From assembly GCA_963767565.1 (NCBI GenBank), contig CAVYEG010000001.1:62001-126000 (forward strand): a stretch of DNA of 64,000 bases. The letters run 5' to 3'. This DNA comes from Palsa-504 sp963767565 (GTDB lineage: Bacteria > Actinomycetota > Actinomycetes > Streptosporangiales > Streptosporangiaceae). How positions within the stretch are numbered: the first letter of the stretch is position 1; every line of letters begins with the position of its first letter. The notes beneath the pieces are model-generated. The model was not told where the DNA came from and ran no database searches. It was given only the letters and a program-made list of their open reading frames with translations. Shown one piece after another: positions 34,129 to 43,031 of this stretch. The translations under genes and the position numbers were made by a program.

Positions 34129-35400
34129 TCAGGCCACCGGGCCGGTGACCGTGACCAGGCTGCCGTAGCTGAGGTAGCCGTAGGCCGTCTTGGCCGCGTC
34201 CCAGGGCAGCTCGACGCAGCCCAGGCTCTGGTAGTACCCGTAGCTGTAGCGCTGGAACTCGTGCACCGCGTCGCCGCCGTTGAAGTAGTTCGCGTAGTAC
34301 ACCGGGTCGTGGTACTTCGAGCCGTCCGGGTTGGTGCCGTCCATGTAGGTGAAGTAGAACTTCAGGTACACGGGGAAGGTGCCGTCCACGGTCGAGCGGC
34401 CCGGGATGCCGGTGTTGACCGGGGTCGTGAGCACCACCCGGCCGTTGTGCCAGAGGGTCAGCGACTCCGGGTAGTGCTGGTTGGCCAGCGCGTAGGTGTA
34501 GCCGTTCGGGTTGTCCTTGCCCTTGGCCACGGCGGTGAGCAGGTCGGACCACACGGTCTGGCCGGCGTACCCGTCCATGGTCAGTCCCTGCACCGACTCG
34601 AAGGCCCGGATCGCCCCGGTGTCGAGGATGTTGTCCGAGCCGGCCGTCCACTGGTCGGTCAGGTTGGACGGGTAGTCACCGTTCCAGCCGAACGTGCCCG
34701 CGGGCGCGTGGTACGCGGCGGCCAGCTCGGCGTTGGCGTTCTTCGGGCTGGTGACCGGGCCGGACTTCGCCGTCCAGGTGAACGGCAGGTAGCCCAGCTG
34801 CGAGAGCAGTTGCTGCAGGCGCAGGGTGCTGAACGAGCCGGTGGTGAAGCTCTCGGTCACGCCCGAGCCGAGCAGCCCGCCGGCGCCCGCGCTGCGTCCG
34901 CCCACCGAGATCATCCCGGCCTGGCCGCCCGGGATCTTGACCGTGACCTTGGTGCGCTGGAAGTAACCGACCGCCGGGGTGAACACCGCCGAGTCGCCCT
35001 CTACCTGCCACTTGCCCGCGATCGAGGGCGACAGCTGCGGCATCGGGGTGCTGGCGGCCAGCGGCGCGGAGAACTGCACCCGGATCGGCGCCGCCCCGTT
35101 GACTCCCTTGGCCCCCGAACCCGGGCTCACGGACAGCACCTGCAGCGGAACGGCCGGCACGTCCTGGGCGGCCACGGACGCCCGCTGGGCGGGCGTGACC
35201 GGAGCGGCGTGGCTGCCCGGCGTCCCGAACGCGACGATCGCGATCCCGGCGACCAGGACCATGGCCGCGCTGCTGGCCACCAGCGCCACGGCCCGGCCCT
35301 TGCGGCGCGGCGCTTCGGGTTTGGCTTCGGCGGTCCCGTCAGCTGCCAGCTCAGCGGCCAGCATTGTCTGCTGTTTGCGGAACCATCCGGATCGCGACAC
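34129..35400 (-). CDS. L,D-transpeptidase with Ig-like and PG-binding-like regions
   Basis: The 423-aa envelope enzyme has an N-terminal cytoplasmic basic region and one membrane helix (residues about 38-60), a BIG-type Ig-like domain (residues about 85-190), a peptidoglycan-binding-like segment (AIRAFESVQGLTMDGYAGQT) and a C-terminal YkuD domain. The catalytic region reads HEFQRYSYGYYQSLGCVELP, so the canonical SHGC is SLGC with the nucleophile Cys kept. Such enzymes form 3-3 peptidoglycan cross-links. The GTG at 35400 has an upstream GGAGGG site. Confidence 0.88.
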   Translation of the reverse strand: MSRSGWFRKQQTMLAAELAADGTAEAKPEAPRRKGRAVALVASSAAMVLVAGIAIVAFGTPGSHAAPVTPAQRASVAAQDVPAVPLQVLSVSPGSGAKGVNGAAPIRVQFSAPLAASTPMPQLSPSIAGKWQVEGDSAVFTPAVGYFQRTKVTVKIPGGQAGMISVGGRSAGAGGLLGSGVTESFTTGSFSTLRLQQLLSQLGYLPFTWTAKSGPVTSPKNANAELAAAYHAPAGTFGWNGDYPSNLTDQWTAGSDNILDTGAIRAFESVQGLTMDGYAGQTVWSDLLTAVAKGKDNPNGYTYALANQHYPESLTLWHNGRVVLTTPVNTGIPGRSTVDGTFPVYLKFYFTYMDGTNPDGSKYHDPVYYANYFNGGDAVHEFQRYSYGYYQSLGCVELPWDAAKTAYGYLSYGSLVTVTGPVA

Positions 35401-36436
35401 GACGGTGTTCCCTCCAACGATTTATTTCAACGGGCGGGTAACGATAAAGACACGACTCTCGGGGCAAGCAAGATCGGGAACAACCCTTCCTTACAGACAG
35501 ACGCTCATGACCCTGGATTGGTTGCCGATATACAGCCTATCCGTGCGCGGGTTCTGCCAGGCGGGGCGGGCCGGGCCCGTGCGCTGCCCTCCGTAGTCGG
35601 GCGAATACCCGTTGGCCAGGGCAAACGCCGGATTAACGGCCGCTGACGGGGACTGGGCGCCCGGGCGCCTATGAGCATAGCCGCCGGGGCCGTCGCGGAC
35701 CGTCCGGCTCGCCGGTGCCGCCCGCCGCCGCTGCCGCCCGGCGGCGGCCCGCTGAACGCGGCCCTCGCCAATCCCCGGACCGCATTAAGCGCGCCAACCA
35801 GGCCGCTGGTAATAACGGCCGGCGTAATGACCCGAAATTACCCCGGCCGAGCCTGGTAAATAATCCGGCCGGCTACTAATTGCGCCCGGGTGAAAGGTCC
35901 GTCGCCGGTCAACTGCCGCGCCCAGCGGCCGCCGCCTCGAGGCAGGCGCGAACCCCGCCGGCTGGCCGGCCGGGCGGCGGGAGAGGGGCCCGGCGCCGTC
36001 GACGCCGGCCGTCCGGCCGCGGCCCGGTCCGTGGCGGCCTCGGCGCGGCCGCTATTCGCCGGCCACGGCCCGTGGCCTGCCCGGTTACCCGCCGCGTGAC
36101 CTGCCCAGGGGGCGGCCGCGAACCGGCCCTGCCGTAACCCCCCCGAAAGATCTAGTCCGCACAGACAGAGTCGTAATAATTACTTTCCGTTCACACTGGC
36201 GGCCGGTTGCCGCATCACCGGCCGGTTGCCGTCCTATCACGGGGCAATCTCGGCCGGCGAAACGTCCGTCACCTGCGGCGTAATAACTTGGCAAGGAATT
36301 ACCAGGGTTTCTGTGCCCGCTCGCAGTTAAAACCAGACAAACGGCGAATCTTCTCGATTTCCTGTTTCGGTCATCGCCGCGGGTCTAGGTTGATGCACCG
36401 GGAGCCTCACAGCGGACATCCATGGAGGTGGATTGA
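35401..36436. other. Long intergenic region between two divergent envelope genes
   Basis: About 1 kb separates the L,D-transpeptidase (minus) from the secreted protein (plus). I see no convincing gene. The middle is GC-rich, but AT-rich islands with TAATAA/TAATTA occur near 35450, 35810-35880, 36165-36185 and 36280-36340. The motif GGCCGGTTGCCG is repeated directly at about 36201 and 36219. It probably holds two long leaders and their promoters. Confidence 0.5.
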
Positions 36437-38128
36437 ATGCTCAGCGGGCATCGGTCCGCATGGCGCCGTCGCAGAAACACTCGCGCGGCGCGCATAGCGA
36501 TACCACTCGCCATACCGATGGCGTTGGGCCTGACCCTTGGGATCGTCCTTGCGGTCTCTGGCGGCCCTATCAAGACGATTAATCAGTCGGTGCTCGGTGC
36601 TTGTGCCTCACCGGCCGGGAGCGCCGCGCCCTCGGGGAACGTCGACCCATCAGGCAGCGCCGACCCGGCCGCCAGCGTCTCGGCGGCACCGTGCCCGGCC
36701 GCGTCTGACCCGGCCACCCCGACGGCCACGGCCAGCGCTAACGCGGTGGTCCCCCCGGCGCCCAGCTACGCCAACGGGCCGATCGCCTTCCGCCAGCTTG
36801 GCGACCTGGCCACGGATCCGGTCGACGGCACCGGAGCCGCCATCAACCTGAACCAGACGCCGGCCGAAGCGGCCACGTCGCTGAACTGCACGCTGGCCGT
36901 GCCCGCCAACCCGCTGACGGCCAAGGGCCTGGCCACGCCGTGGCAGCTGGGTGACGGCTGCTCACAGGCGAACTTCGGCACCGAGGGCGCGTTCGTCGAG
37001 GCGACGATCCTGGCCCCGAACGGGAAGCTGCAGGTCTACAACCCGCTGGTCATCACCGCGGGTACCGCTCCGGCCGCGGCGCCGGTTAGGCCGAGGATCG
37101 CCCGCGGTTCCGCGGTGATCATCGACGTCGGCTTCAACGGCACGAACCTGGTGCTCACGGGCCGCGGCGCGCAGCAGGGCAACTGCATCGACGCGCTGGG
37201 TCAGTCGGTCATCGGCCAGGTCTCGGCCTGCAACGCGGTCAACTTCTACCGGATGGCCAACTTCGAGATCGCGGACCGCCTCCTGAAGGTTCCGGCCCTG
37301 GGCACGTCCGCCGACGGCCAGCCGTGCCTGAGCGTGCGTAACTTCGCGGTGGTCGACCAGGATCAGAGCGACAACGTGATCACGTCGTACCTGATGAACG
37401 CCGATGGCCAGACCGCGCAGGACACGGCCGTGAACACGGCCGCGCTGGCCGGCGCGCAGACCATCGGGAACGGCAGTGACGACAAGCTGCTGGCCGACTT
37501 CCTCGATCCGGCCACCGGCTGCACCCCGTTCACCGCGCCGGACATCACCGATCCGGCCGGAGTGGCCGGCTCGCAGGCCCTGAACGAGCTCAGCGCCCGC
37601 GTCGACCAGCGCAGCGTCATCGCGGTGGTACCGCCCAACGATGAGATGACCCTGGTCAACAGCGCGTTCAGCATCGCCAAGACCAACGTGTACCGGTCAC
37701 TGGTGGACCAGCCGCTGCTGCCCGGCAACACGGACGCCACCAAGGTCGCCATGGCCTACTGCCAGAACATGACCAACATCGCCCCGGCCCGCAACCAGCT
37801 GGACATGACCCGCGAGCTGGCGGCCGGTTCGCCGGTCGCCGCTATCGGCGAGAACCTGGCCACGTTCATGGGCAACCGGCTGGCCATGTCCTTCGCCAAC
37901 CTCGGCTGCACCAACTTCGGCCTGACCGACCCGGTGACCGTCACGCTGGACGCCAACCAGGTGGCCACCGCGGTGGCGTATAACGTCGCGCAGCAGAAGG
38001 CCACGCTGCAGGGCGGCGGCACCGATCCGACCGCGAGCCCGAGTGCCAGTGGGGGTAGCGGGCCTTCCGGTCCGCCCACGAAGCACCACCGGCGGGGCCA
38101 CAAGTACCAGGATCCGTCCGGCGAATAG
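36437..38128 (+). CDS. Large secreted/membrane-anchored protein, unknown function
   Basis: The 563-aa product has a strong GGAGGTG ribosome site. An Arg-rich N-terminus and a hydrophobic segment (IAIPLAIPMALGLTLGIVLAV) precede a Ser/Ala/Pro-rich linker and a long globular region. That region has repeated patterns such as GSAVIIDVGFNGTNLVLTGR, NCIDALGQSVIGQVSACNAV and MAYCQNMTNIAPARNQLDM and several cysteines. The tail is basic (KHHRRGHK). I do not recognise a family. Isolated in its own transcription unit between long leader and terminator, it is probably abundant on the cell surface. Confidence 0.8.
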   Translation: MLSGHRSAWRRRRNTRAARIAIPLAIPMALGLTLGIVLAVSGGPIKTINQSVLGACASPAGSAAPSGNVDPSGSADPAASVSAAPCPAASDPATPTATASANAVVPPAPSYANGPIAFRQLGDLATDPVDGTGAAINLNQTPAEAATSLNCTLAVPANPLTAKGLATPWQLGDGCSQANFGTEGAFVEATILAPNGKLQVYNPLVITAGTAPAAAPVRPRIARGSAVIIDVGFNGTNLVLTGRGAQQGNCIDALGQSVIGQVSACNAVNFYRMANFEIADRLLKVPALGTSADGQPCLSVRNFAVVDQDQSDNVITSYLMNADGQTAQDTAVNTAALAGAQTIGNGSDDKLLADFLDPATGCTPFTAPDITDPAGVAGSQALNELSARVDQRSVIAVVPPNDEMTLVNSAFSIAKTNVYRSLVDQPLLPGNTDATKVAMAYCQNMTNIAPARNQLDMTRELAAGSPVAAIGENLATFMGNRLAMSFANLGCTNFGLTDPVTVTLDANQVATAVAYNVAQQKATLQGGGTDPTASPSASGGSGPSGPPTKHHRRGHKYQDPSGE

Positions 38129-38168
38129 CACCGAGCCGCACCAGGCGGTCCGTTAGATAGCGCTCCAT

Positions 38169-38199
38169 GGCGGGGCGGCCCCTCGAGGGCCGCCCCGCC
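38169..38199 (+). terminator. Rho-independent-type hairpin after the secreted protein
   Basis: A perfect 13-bp stem GGCGGGGCGGCCC / GGGCCGCCCCGCC with loop CTCGA lies 40 bp after the stop, followed by TCTT. The stem core GCGGGGCGGCC is almost the same as in the cold-shock terminator at 34071. Confidence 0.8.
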
Positions 38200-38418
38200 T
38201 CTTGCGCCAGCAGGTCGAGGAGGTCGTCGCCCGGGCCAGGCCGGCGTGGCCTAGCAGAACCGCGGTATTTGCCGTGCCATGGCCACCCAGCCATGCTGGC
38301 GGCATGCATAAAACCACCGGCGTGCGTGACCCGGCCGCCGCGTTTGCGCTGCCCACCACCCGAGATGACCGGCAGGAACGGCGCGTCGCCCGGTACAGGA
38401 GCGGGAGAGCTTGATCCG

Positions 38419-38971
38419 GTGCTGAAGCTGCTCGCCTTCGTGCTTCCGCTGGGCCTGGACTCCTTCGCCGTCGCCGCCGCGATCGGCGCCATGCAGGTAA
38501 CGAGCAGGTGGCAGCGGCTCCGTATCTCGCTCGTCTTCGTGATCTTCGAAGGCGGGATGCCGCTCACCGGCCTGGCCCTGGGCACCGCCCTGGCCCACGG
38601 CATCGGCCAGGTCGCCGACTACCTGGCGGGTGCCGCGGTGATCGCCGTCGGAGCCTGGATGCTGCTGGCGGGCGACAAAGACCAGGACGAGAAGGCCGCG
38701 GCTAACCAGCAGCCGCGGGCTAGCGCTCATCGCGCTCGGGATCAGCATCAGCCTGGACGAGCTGGCCGTCGGATTCACCATCGGCCTCGCGCACCTGGCC
38801 GTCACCGCCGTCGTCATCGCCATCGCCCTGCAGGCTTTCCTGGCCGCGCAACTAGGCCTCGCGATCGGCGCCCGGATCGGGGAACGATGGCGCGAACGAG
38901 CGGAACAGCTCGCGGGAATCGCGCTGATACTGCTCGGCGCCTACCTCATCGCCGAGCGCCTAGCCCAGTGA
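38419..38971 (+). pseudogene. mntP: MntP-like manganese efflux pump, frameshifted
   Basis: Two frames together give a complete DUF204/MntP protein. The first has LLAFVLPLGLDSFAVAAAIG with the conserved Asp, then two more helices to DKDQDEKAA. After a shift near 38700 the other frame gives ALIALGISISLDELAVGFTI, again with the conserved Asp, two helices and a terminal AERLAQ at TGA 38969-38971. A single missing base would restore about 184 aa. The GTG at 38419 or a TTG at 38411 may start it. It is either a recent pseudogene or a sequencing indel. Confidence 0.75.
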
Positions 38972-39003
38972 GCGCAGCTCGCTCCACCCTGCCCCGGGCA
39001 AAA

Positions 39004-39043
39004 CGCCGCATGGTTCCAGGCAGGAACCTGGAACCATGCGGCG
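39004..39043. terminator. Perfect 17-bp hairpin between convergent genes
   Basis: Arms CGCCGCATGGTTCCAGG and CCTGGAACCATGCGGCG enclose CAGGAA, with AAAA on the left, giving a T run for the minus-strand gene at 39066. It is a strong terminator for that gene and perhaps for mntP too. Its TGGTTCC core recurs in the terminator at 42938. Confidence 0.85.
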
Positions 39044-39065
39044 CTGGTGCCTTAACTGGGCCTGG

Positions 39066-40811
39066 CTAGTATCCGGTCACCTCGAATACGTAGGTGCCCC
39101 AGTTGTCATAGGGGTCCTGGAACTGCGTGGGCGGGATGTACTCGGTGGCCAGCCAGACGCCGATGCCGCTGGGGTCGGGCTGGGCGAAGGAGTAGTCACC
39201 CCAGCGGGCCTGGTTGTAGGGCGGCGCGTCGGAGAAGCTCAGGTGCGGCCCGGTTCCGGCGGCTACCGTGGTGATCCGGCCCGAGCCCAGCCGGGTGTAC
39301 GCCGCGCTCGGGTTGATGGTGGCGCTGGTGATCGTGAACACCATCTCCGGGGCGCCGAACTGCGGTGCGCCGATCGCCGGGTAGAGCAGGTTGGCGTGCC
39401 TGGCGGTCACGTATCCCTGCCGGGTCACGTACCCGCGGGTGGCGTTGACCTCGAACCACGCGGCAGCGTCCCGGGCGGCGGTGTCCCCGCGCGGGCTGAC
39501 CGCGGCGTCCAGCGCGGTCCACAGCTGGAGCTGGCCGCCGAAGCTGCGGGTGACCTCGACCGGCCCGCTGATCCGGCTGTCGTCGGGGTTCAGGGCGGTC
39601 TCGGAGGTGATGACCATGCCGTTGACGGTATGGGTGGAGCCGTCGCCGGTGCTGGTGGCGGGTACCGGGAACGCGTACGGCTCGCTGGGCAGGACCTTGC
39701 CGGTCAGGCTCGGCGTGCCCTGGCCGGTCGTCACCGCGGCGCTGTCAGTCAGGGTCCACAGGCCCAGGGTGGTGCCGACCGGGTTGTTGTCCCCGTTGGC
39801 CAGGAACGGGACCGAGTTCACCAGGTAGCCGGTGCCGGTGCCGGTGGCGATGGCCGGGTCCATGCCGACGACCGGGTTGCCCGCCAGGGACACCGGCCCG
39901 ATCACCGAGTCGTTCACCGTGGCGGCCTCGGCGGTCAGTTCCGGCTTGGAGATGACCAGCGCGATCGCGCCCTCGTAGTTGGATTCGGTCGGCCCGCAGT
40001 ACTCATCGGTGGAGATGACGAGCGCGTTGTTGTCGAAGCCGGTCTTCGGCTGGTCGCCGAAGCAGTCCCCGGCGCTCGGGCCGCCCAGCGAGGTGTCGAA
40101 CTGGTAGGCGGCAACGCCGTGCGCGTTCATGACCACCACGTCGGCGGTGGTGTTGTTGTCATCGGCCGCCGGGCCGGTGGCGACCGGGAAGCCGATCTCG
40201 GTGAAGTAGAAGCTCTGCGTCTGCCGGTCGTACAGGCAGCGCGGGTCGCCCTCGGCGTACGGGTCCTGGAACAAGGTGGCCAGGCTCACGTCGGGCCGCA
40301 GCAGCGCACCGCCCGGGGTGGTCTCCCGGTCCGCCAGGTTGACCGGCTCGAAGACCGCCTTCGGGCTGCCCGCCAGCGTGGGATCGCGGCCGACGCACAG
40401 GCCCTGGTCCGGCGGCGTGACCGGGAAGCCGTTCAGGTTATCGCTGTCGAGATTGCTCAGGCCGTTAAAGGCCGCGATCACCCCGCTGCGGGAGACGGTG
40501 CCGCTGGCCGTGCTGACGCTCTCCGCCGGGGCCACCCCCGCGCCGACCGCCGACGGCCCCCGCAGCCCCAGCGGGGTCAGCGCGCGCGGGCCCTCATTGC
40601 GGAAGGCCGAGGCGACTTTCGGCAGGCTGGAGACGCTAGCGGTCTGGGTCAGCCGCTCGGCAGCACCAGGCGTGCCGTGGTACGTCGCGGTGGTCACCGG
40701 GGCCGCCGCCGCGGTCGTGGCGGTCGCGGAGATCGCGGCCAGGGGCGTGACGAGTGCGGCCACCCCGACCACGATCCCGGCTGACAGCCGTGCTTTTCTC
40801 AAGCGGATCAT
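39066..40811 (-). CDS. Secreted protein, divergent paralogue A
   Basis: The 581-aa product starts MIRLRKARLSAGIVVGVAAL with a signal peptide ending in an Ala-rich segment (TATTAAAAP). The mature part has conserved stretches shared with the next gene, such as PPDQGLCVGRDPTLAGSPKA, CLYDRQTQSFYFTEIGFPVA, CFGDQPKTGFDNNALVISTD and DPSGIGVWLATEYIPP. The recurring beta-rich, Asp/Gly/Asn-rich blocks suggest a beta-propeller or similar extracellular fold, which is inference. I do not recognise a named family. It ends at a strong terminator. Confidence 0.85.
   Translation of the reverse strand: MIRLRKARLSAGIVVGVAALVTPLAAISATATTAAAAPVTTATYHGTPGAAERLTQTASVSSLPKVASAFRNEGPRALTPLGLRGPSAVGAGVAPAESVSTASGTVSRSGVIAAFNGLSNLDSDNLNGFPVTPPDQGLCVGRDPTLAGSPKAVFEPVNLADRETTPGGALLRPDVSLATLFQDPYAEGDPRCLYDRQTQSFYFTEIGFPVATGPAADDNNTTADVVVMNAHGVAAYQFDTSLGGPSAGDCFGDQPKTGFDNNALVISTDEYCGPTESNYEGAIALVISKPELTAEAATVNDSVIGPVSLAGNPVVGMDPAIATGTGTGYLVNSVPFLANGDNNPVGTTLGLWTLTDSAAVTTGQGTPSLTGKVLPSEPYAFPVPATSTGDGSTHTVNGMVITSETALNPDDSRISGPVEVTRSFGGQLQLWTALDAAVSPRGDTAARDAAAWFEVNATRGYVTRQGYVTARHANLLYPAIGAPQFGAPEMVFTITSATINPSAAYTRLGSGRITTVAAGTGPHLSFSDAPPYNQARWGDYSFAQPDPSGIGVWLATEYIPPTQFQDPYDNWGTYVFEVTGY
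39133..39383 (-). repeat. Inverted repeat, left copy (paralogue gene ends)
   Basis: This 251-bp segment at the 3' end of paralogue A is nearly identical to the reverse complement of 42588-42838 in paralogue B. I count only about a dozen differences by eye, while other parts of the genes differ more. This indicates recent duplication or gene conversion. Confidence 0.85.
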
Positions 40812-41044
40812 GTCTTGTACACCGTCCTATGAGCTGGTTTGCCACGGCCTGTTGCGATGGGCCGCGAATCGCACCAGTCTGCTAGTTCGGCCGACGCGAA
40901 CCAGGTCGCTCGCCGAGATCGCTGGTTGCAATTGGGTAACTGCGCGCCGGCAAGACGGGTTTCGTCCGGTAAGCGGCATCCACTCCCGGCCGGCTACGCG
41001 CCTCTCTTCAGGCGCTGTCAGCTGGCGGTTCTCCGATAGCAACA

Positions 41045-41058
41045 ATTCTGTTCAGAAT
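41045..41058. promoter_or_regulatory. Palindrome ATTCTG-TT-CAGAAT in the divergent promoter region
   Basis: A perfect 6-2-6 palindrome lies in the 351-bp space between the two divergent secreted paralogues, which otherwise holds no gene. An AT-rich TTATAC follows at 41119-41124 as a possible -10 for the plus-strand gene. The palindrome could let one regulator control both genes. Confidence 0.45.
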
Positions 41059-41162
41059 CGCCCTGGTTTGGCTGGGCCGAACTGGCGTATTCTGGGCCGA
41101 TTCACGGTGGGGCCAACCTTATACGGACCGTGACAGATCCCCTCAAAGGAGCGGGCACGATC

Positions 41163-42905
41163 ATGATCCATTCCAGCAGAGCATGGCTATCAGCCGGAAT
41201 CGTGGTGGGGGTAACGGCGCTGACGGCCCCGCTGACGGCGCTGGCCGGAACGGCCCCGGCGGCGGCCGCCACGGCGGGTTCCCCGGGTTACCACGTCACG
41301 TCCGGCGCGGCTACCCGGCTGACCCAGGCGGCTAGTATCTCCAGCCTCCCGAAGGTCGCCTTGTCCCCCGGGGTCGTCGGCCCGCGCGTGCTGACGCCGG
41401 TGCGCGTCAACGGAACGTCCACGGCAGGCGCCGCCGACGCCGCCGCCTCAGCGGCCAGCACGATGAACGGCCCGAAGGGGACGCTGCGGGCCTTCAACGG
41501 GCTGAGCGACCTCGATCAGGCCAACGTGAACGGCGGCGTGTTGGCCGGCACCGTTACGCCGCCCGACCAGGGCCTGTGCATAGGCAGCGATCCCACCCTG
41601 GCGGGTGCTCCGAAGGCGGTCTTCGAGCCGATCAACGACGCGGTGCGGGAGACCTCTCCCAGCGGCCAGCCGCTGCGGGCCGATGCGAGCCTGGCCACGC
41701 TGTTCCAGGACCCGTTCGCCACGGGTGACGTGCGCTGCCTGTACGACCGGCAGACGCGGAGCTTCTACTTCACCGAGATCGGCTTCCCCGTGGCCACCGG
41801 CCCGGTGGTCCAGCCGGGGGATCCTCTGCCCTTCAACACCACCGTCGACGTGGCCGTACTGAACAGGGACGGCATCGCCGACTACCAGTTTGACACCTCG
41901 CTGGCCGGGACCTGCTTCGGAGACCAGCCGAAGACCGGCTTCGACGACAACGCGCTCGTCGTCTCGACCGACGAGTACTGCGGGGCGAACGAGATCGAAC
42001 AAGGCGCGCTCGCGGTAGCCATCTCCAAGCCGCAGCTGATCGCCGAGGCGACCACGGTCAACGACCAGCAGGCCGGACCGGTGTCCCTGGCCGGCAACCC
42101 GGTCGTCGGCATGGACCCGGCGATCGGCACCGGTACCGGCACGGCGTACTTCGTGAACTCGGTCCCGTTCCTGCCCGACGGGAACAACAACCCGGTCGGC
42201 AACACCTTGGGCCTGTGGACCCTGACCAACAGCGCCGCGGTGACGACCGGCCACGGCACCATCGCCCTGACCAGCAAGGTCCTGCCCAGCGAGCCGTACG
42301 CCTTCCCGGTGCCCGCCACCAGCACCGGCGACGGCTCGGTCACGACCGTCGACGGCATACCGGTCACCTCCGAGACCGCCCTGAACCCCGACGACAGCCG
42401 GATCAGCGGGCCGGTCGAGGTCACCCGCGGCCTGTTCGGCCAGGTCCAGCTGTGGACCGCGCTGGACGCCGCGCTGACCCCCAGGGGCAGCAGCACGGTG
42501 GACGGTGCGGCCTGGTTCAAGATCAACGCCAGCACGCAGCGGCTCACTGCGCAGGGGTACGTGGCCGCCAAGGGCGCCAACCTGATTTACCCGGCGATCG
42601 GCGCACCGCAGTTCGGCAGCCCCGAGATGGTGTTCACGATCACCAGCGCCACCATCAACCCGAGCGCGGCGTACACCCGGCTGGGCTCGGGCCGGATCAC
42701 CACGGTAGCCGCGGGAACCGGGCCGCACCTGAGCTTCTCCGACGCGCCGCCCTTCAATGAGCCCCGCTGGGGTGACTACTCCTTCGCCCAGCCTGACCCC
42801 AGCGGCATCGGCGTCTGGCTGGCCACCGAGTACATCCCGCCGGCGGCCGACCAGGACCCGCTGGACAACTGGGGAACCTACGTCTTCGAGGTGAACCAGT
42901 TCTAG
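41163..42905 (+). CDS. Secreted protein, divergent paralogue B
   Basis: The product starts MIHSSRAWLSAGIVVGVTAL at 41163, matching the signal peptide of paralogue A, with an AGGAG site upstream. A GTG at 41130 in the same frame is less likely. The mature region aligns along its whole length with paralogue A (PPDQGLCIGSDPTLAGAPKA, DVRCLYDRQTRSFYFTEIGF, DPSGIGVWLATEYIPP). It ends in a 17-bp hairpin terminator, mirroring its partner. Function is unknown; extracellular location is well supported. Confidence 0.85.
   Translation: MIHSSRAWLSAGIVVGVTALTAPLTALAGTAPAAAATAGSPGYHVTSGAATRLTQAASISSLPKVALSPGVVGPRVLTPVRVNGTSTAGAADAAASAASTMNGPKGTLRAFNGLSDLDQANVNGGVLAGTVTPPDQGLCIGSDPTLAGAPKAVFEPINDAVRETSPSGQPLRADASLATLFQDPFATGDVRCLYDRQTRSFYFTEIGFPVATGPVVQPGDPLPFNTTVDVAVLNRDGIADYQFDTSLAGTCFGDQPKTGFDDNALVVSTDEYCGANEIEQGALAVAISKPQLIAEATTVNDQQAGPVSLAGNPVVGMDPAIGTGTGTAYFVNSVPFLPDGNNNPVGNTLGLWTLTNSAAVTTGHGTIALTSKVLPSEPYAFPVPATSTGDGSVTTVDGIPVTSETALNPDDSRISGPVEVTRGLFGQVQLWTALDAALTPRGSSTVDGAAWFKINASTQRLTAQGYVAAKGANLIYPAIGAPQFGSPEMVFTITSATINPSAAYTRLGSGRITTVAAGTGPHLSFSDAPPFNEPRWGDYSFAQPDPSGIGVWLATEYIPPAADQDPLDNWGTYVFEVNQF
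42588..42838 (+). repeat. Inverted repeat, right copy
   Basis: This 251-bp segment matches the reverse complement of 39133-39383. The two lie about 3.2 kb apart in opposite orientation, so recombination between them would invert the whole divergent promoter region. Confidence 0.85.
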
Positions 42906-42937
42906 TCCCGCCAGCAGGCCGGCTCCGCCGATGACGC

Positions 42938-42981
42938 GTGCCGGGTGGTTCCGGGCCTTCCCAGCCGGAACCACCCGGCAC
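42938..42981. terminator. Perfect 17-bp hairpin between convergent genes
   Basis: Arms GTGCCGGGTGGTTCCGG and CCGGAACCACCCGGCAC enclose a 10-nt loop, 33 bp after paralogue B and before the end of the minus-strand L,D-transpeptidase. It lacks a clear T run. The shared TGGTTCC core with 39004-39043 suggests the terminator was duplicated with the gene. Confidence 0.8.
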
Positions 42982-43031
42982 GGGACCTAACCGCTAGCTC
43001 AACGAGCTCACGGGCCCCGCGCCGCGTGAGG

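Noticed and set aside
36201..36330. c-di-AMP (ydaO-type) riboswitch upstream of the secreted protein
   Set aside because: A few bases resemble the conserved core, but I could not lay out the pseudoknotted fold. Left as a check rather than a feature.
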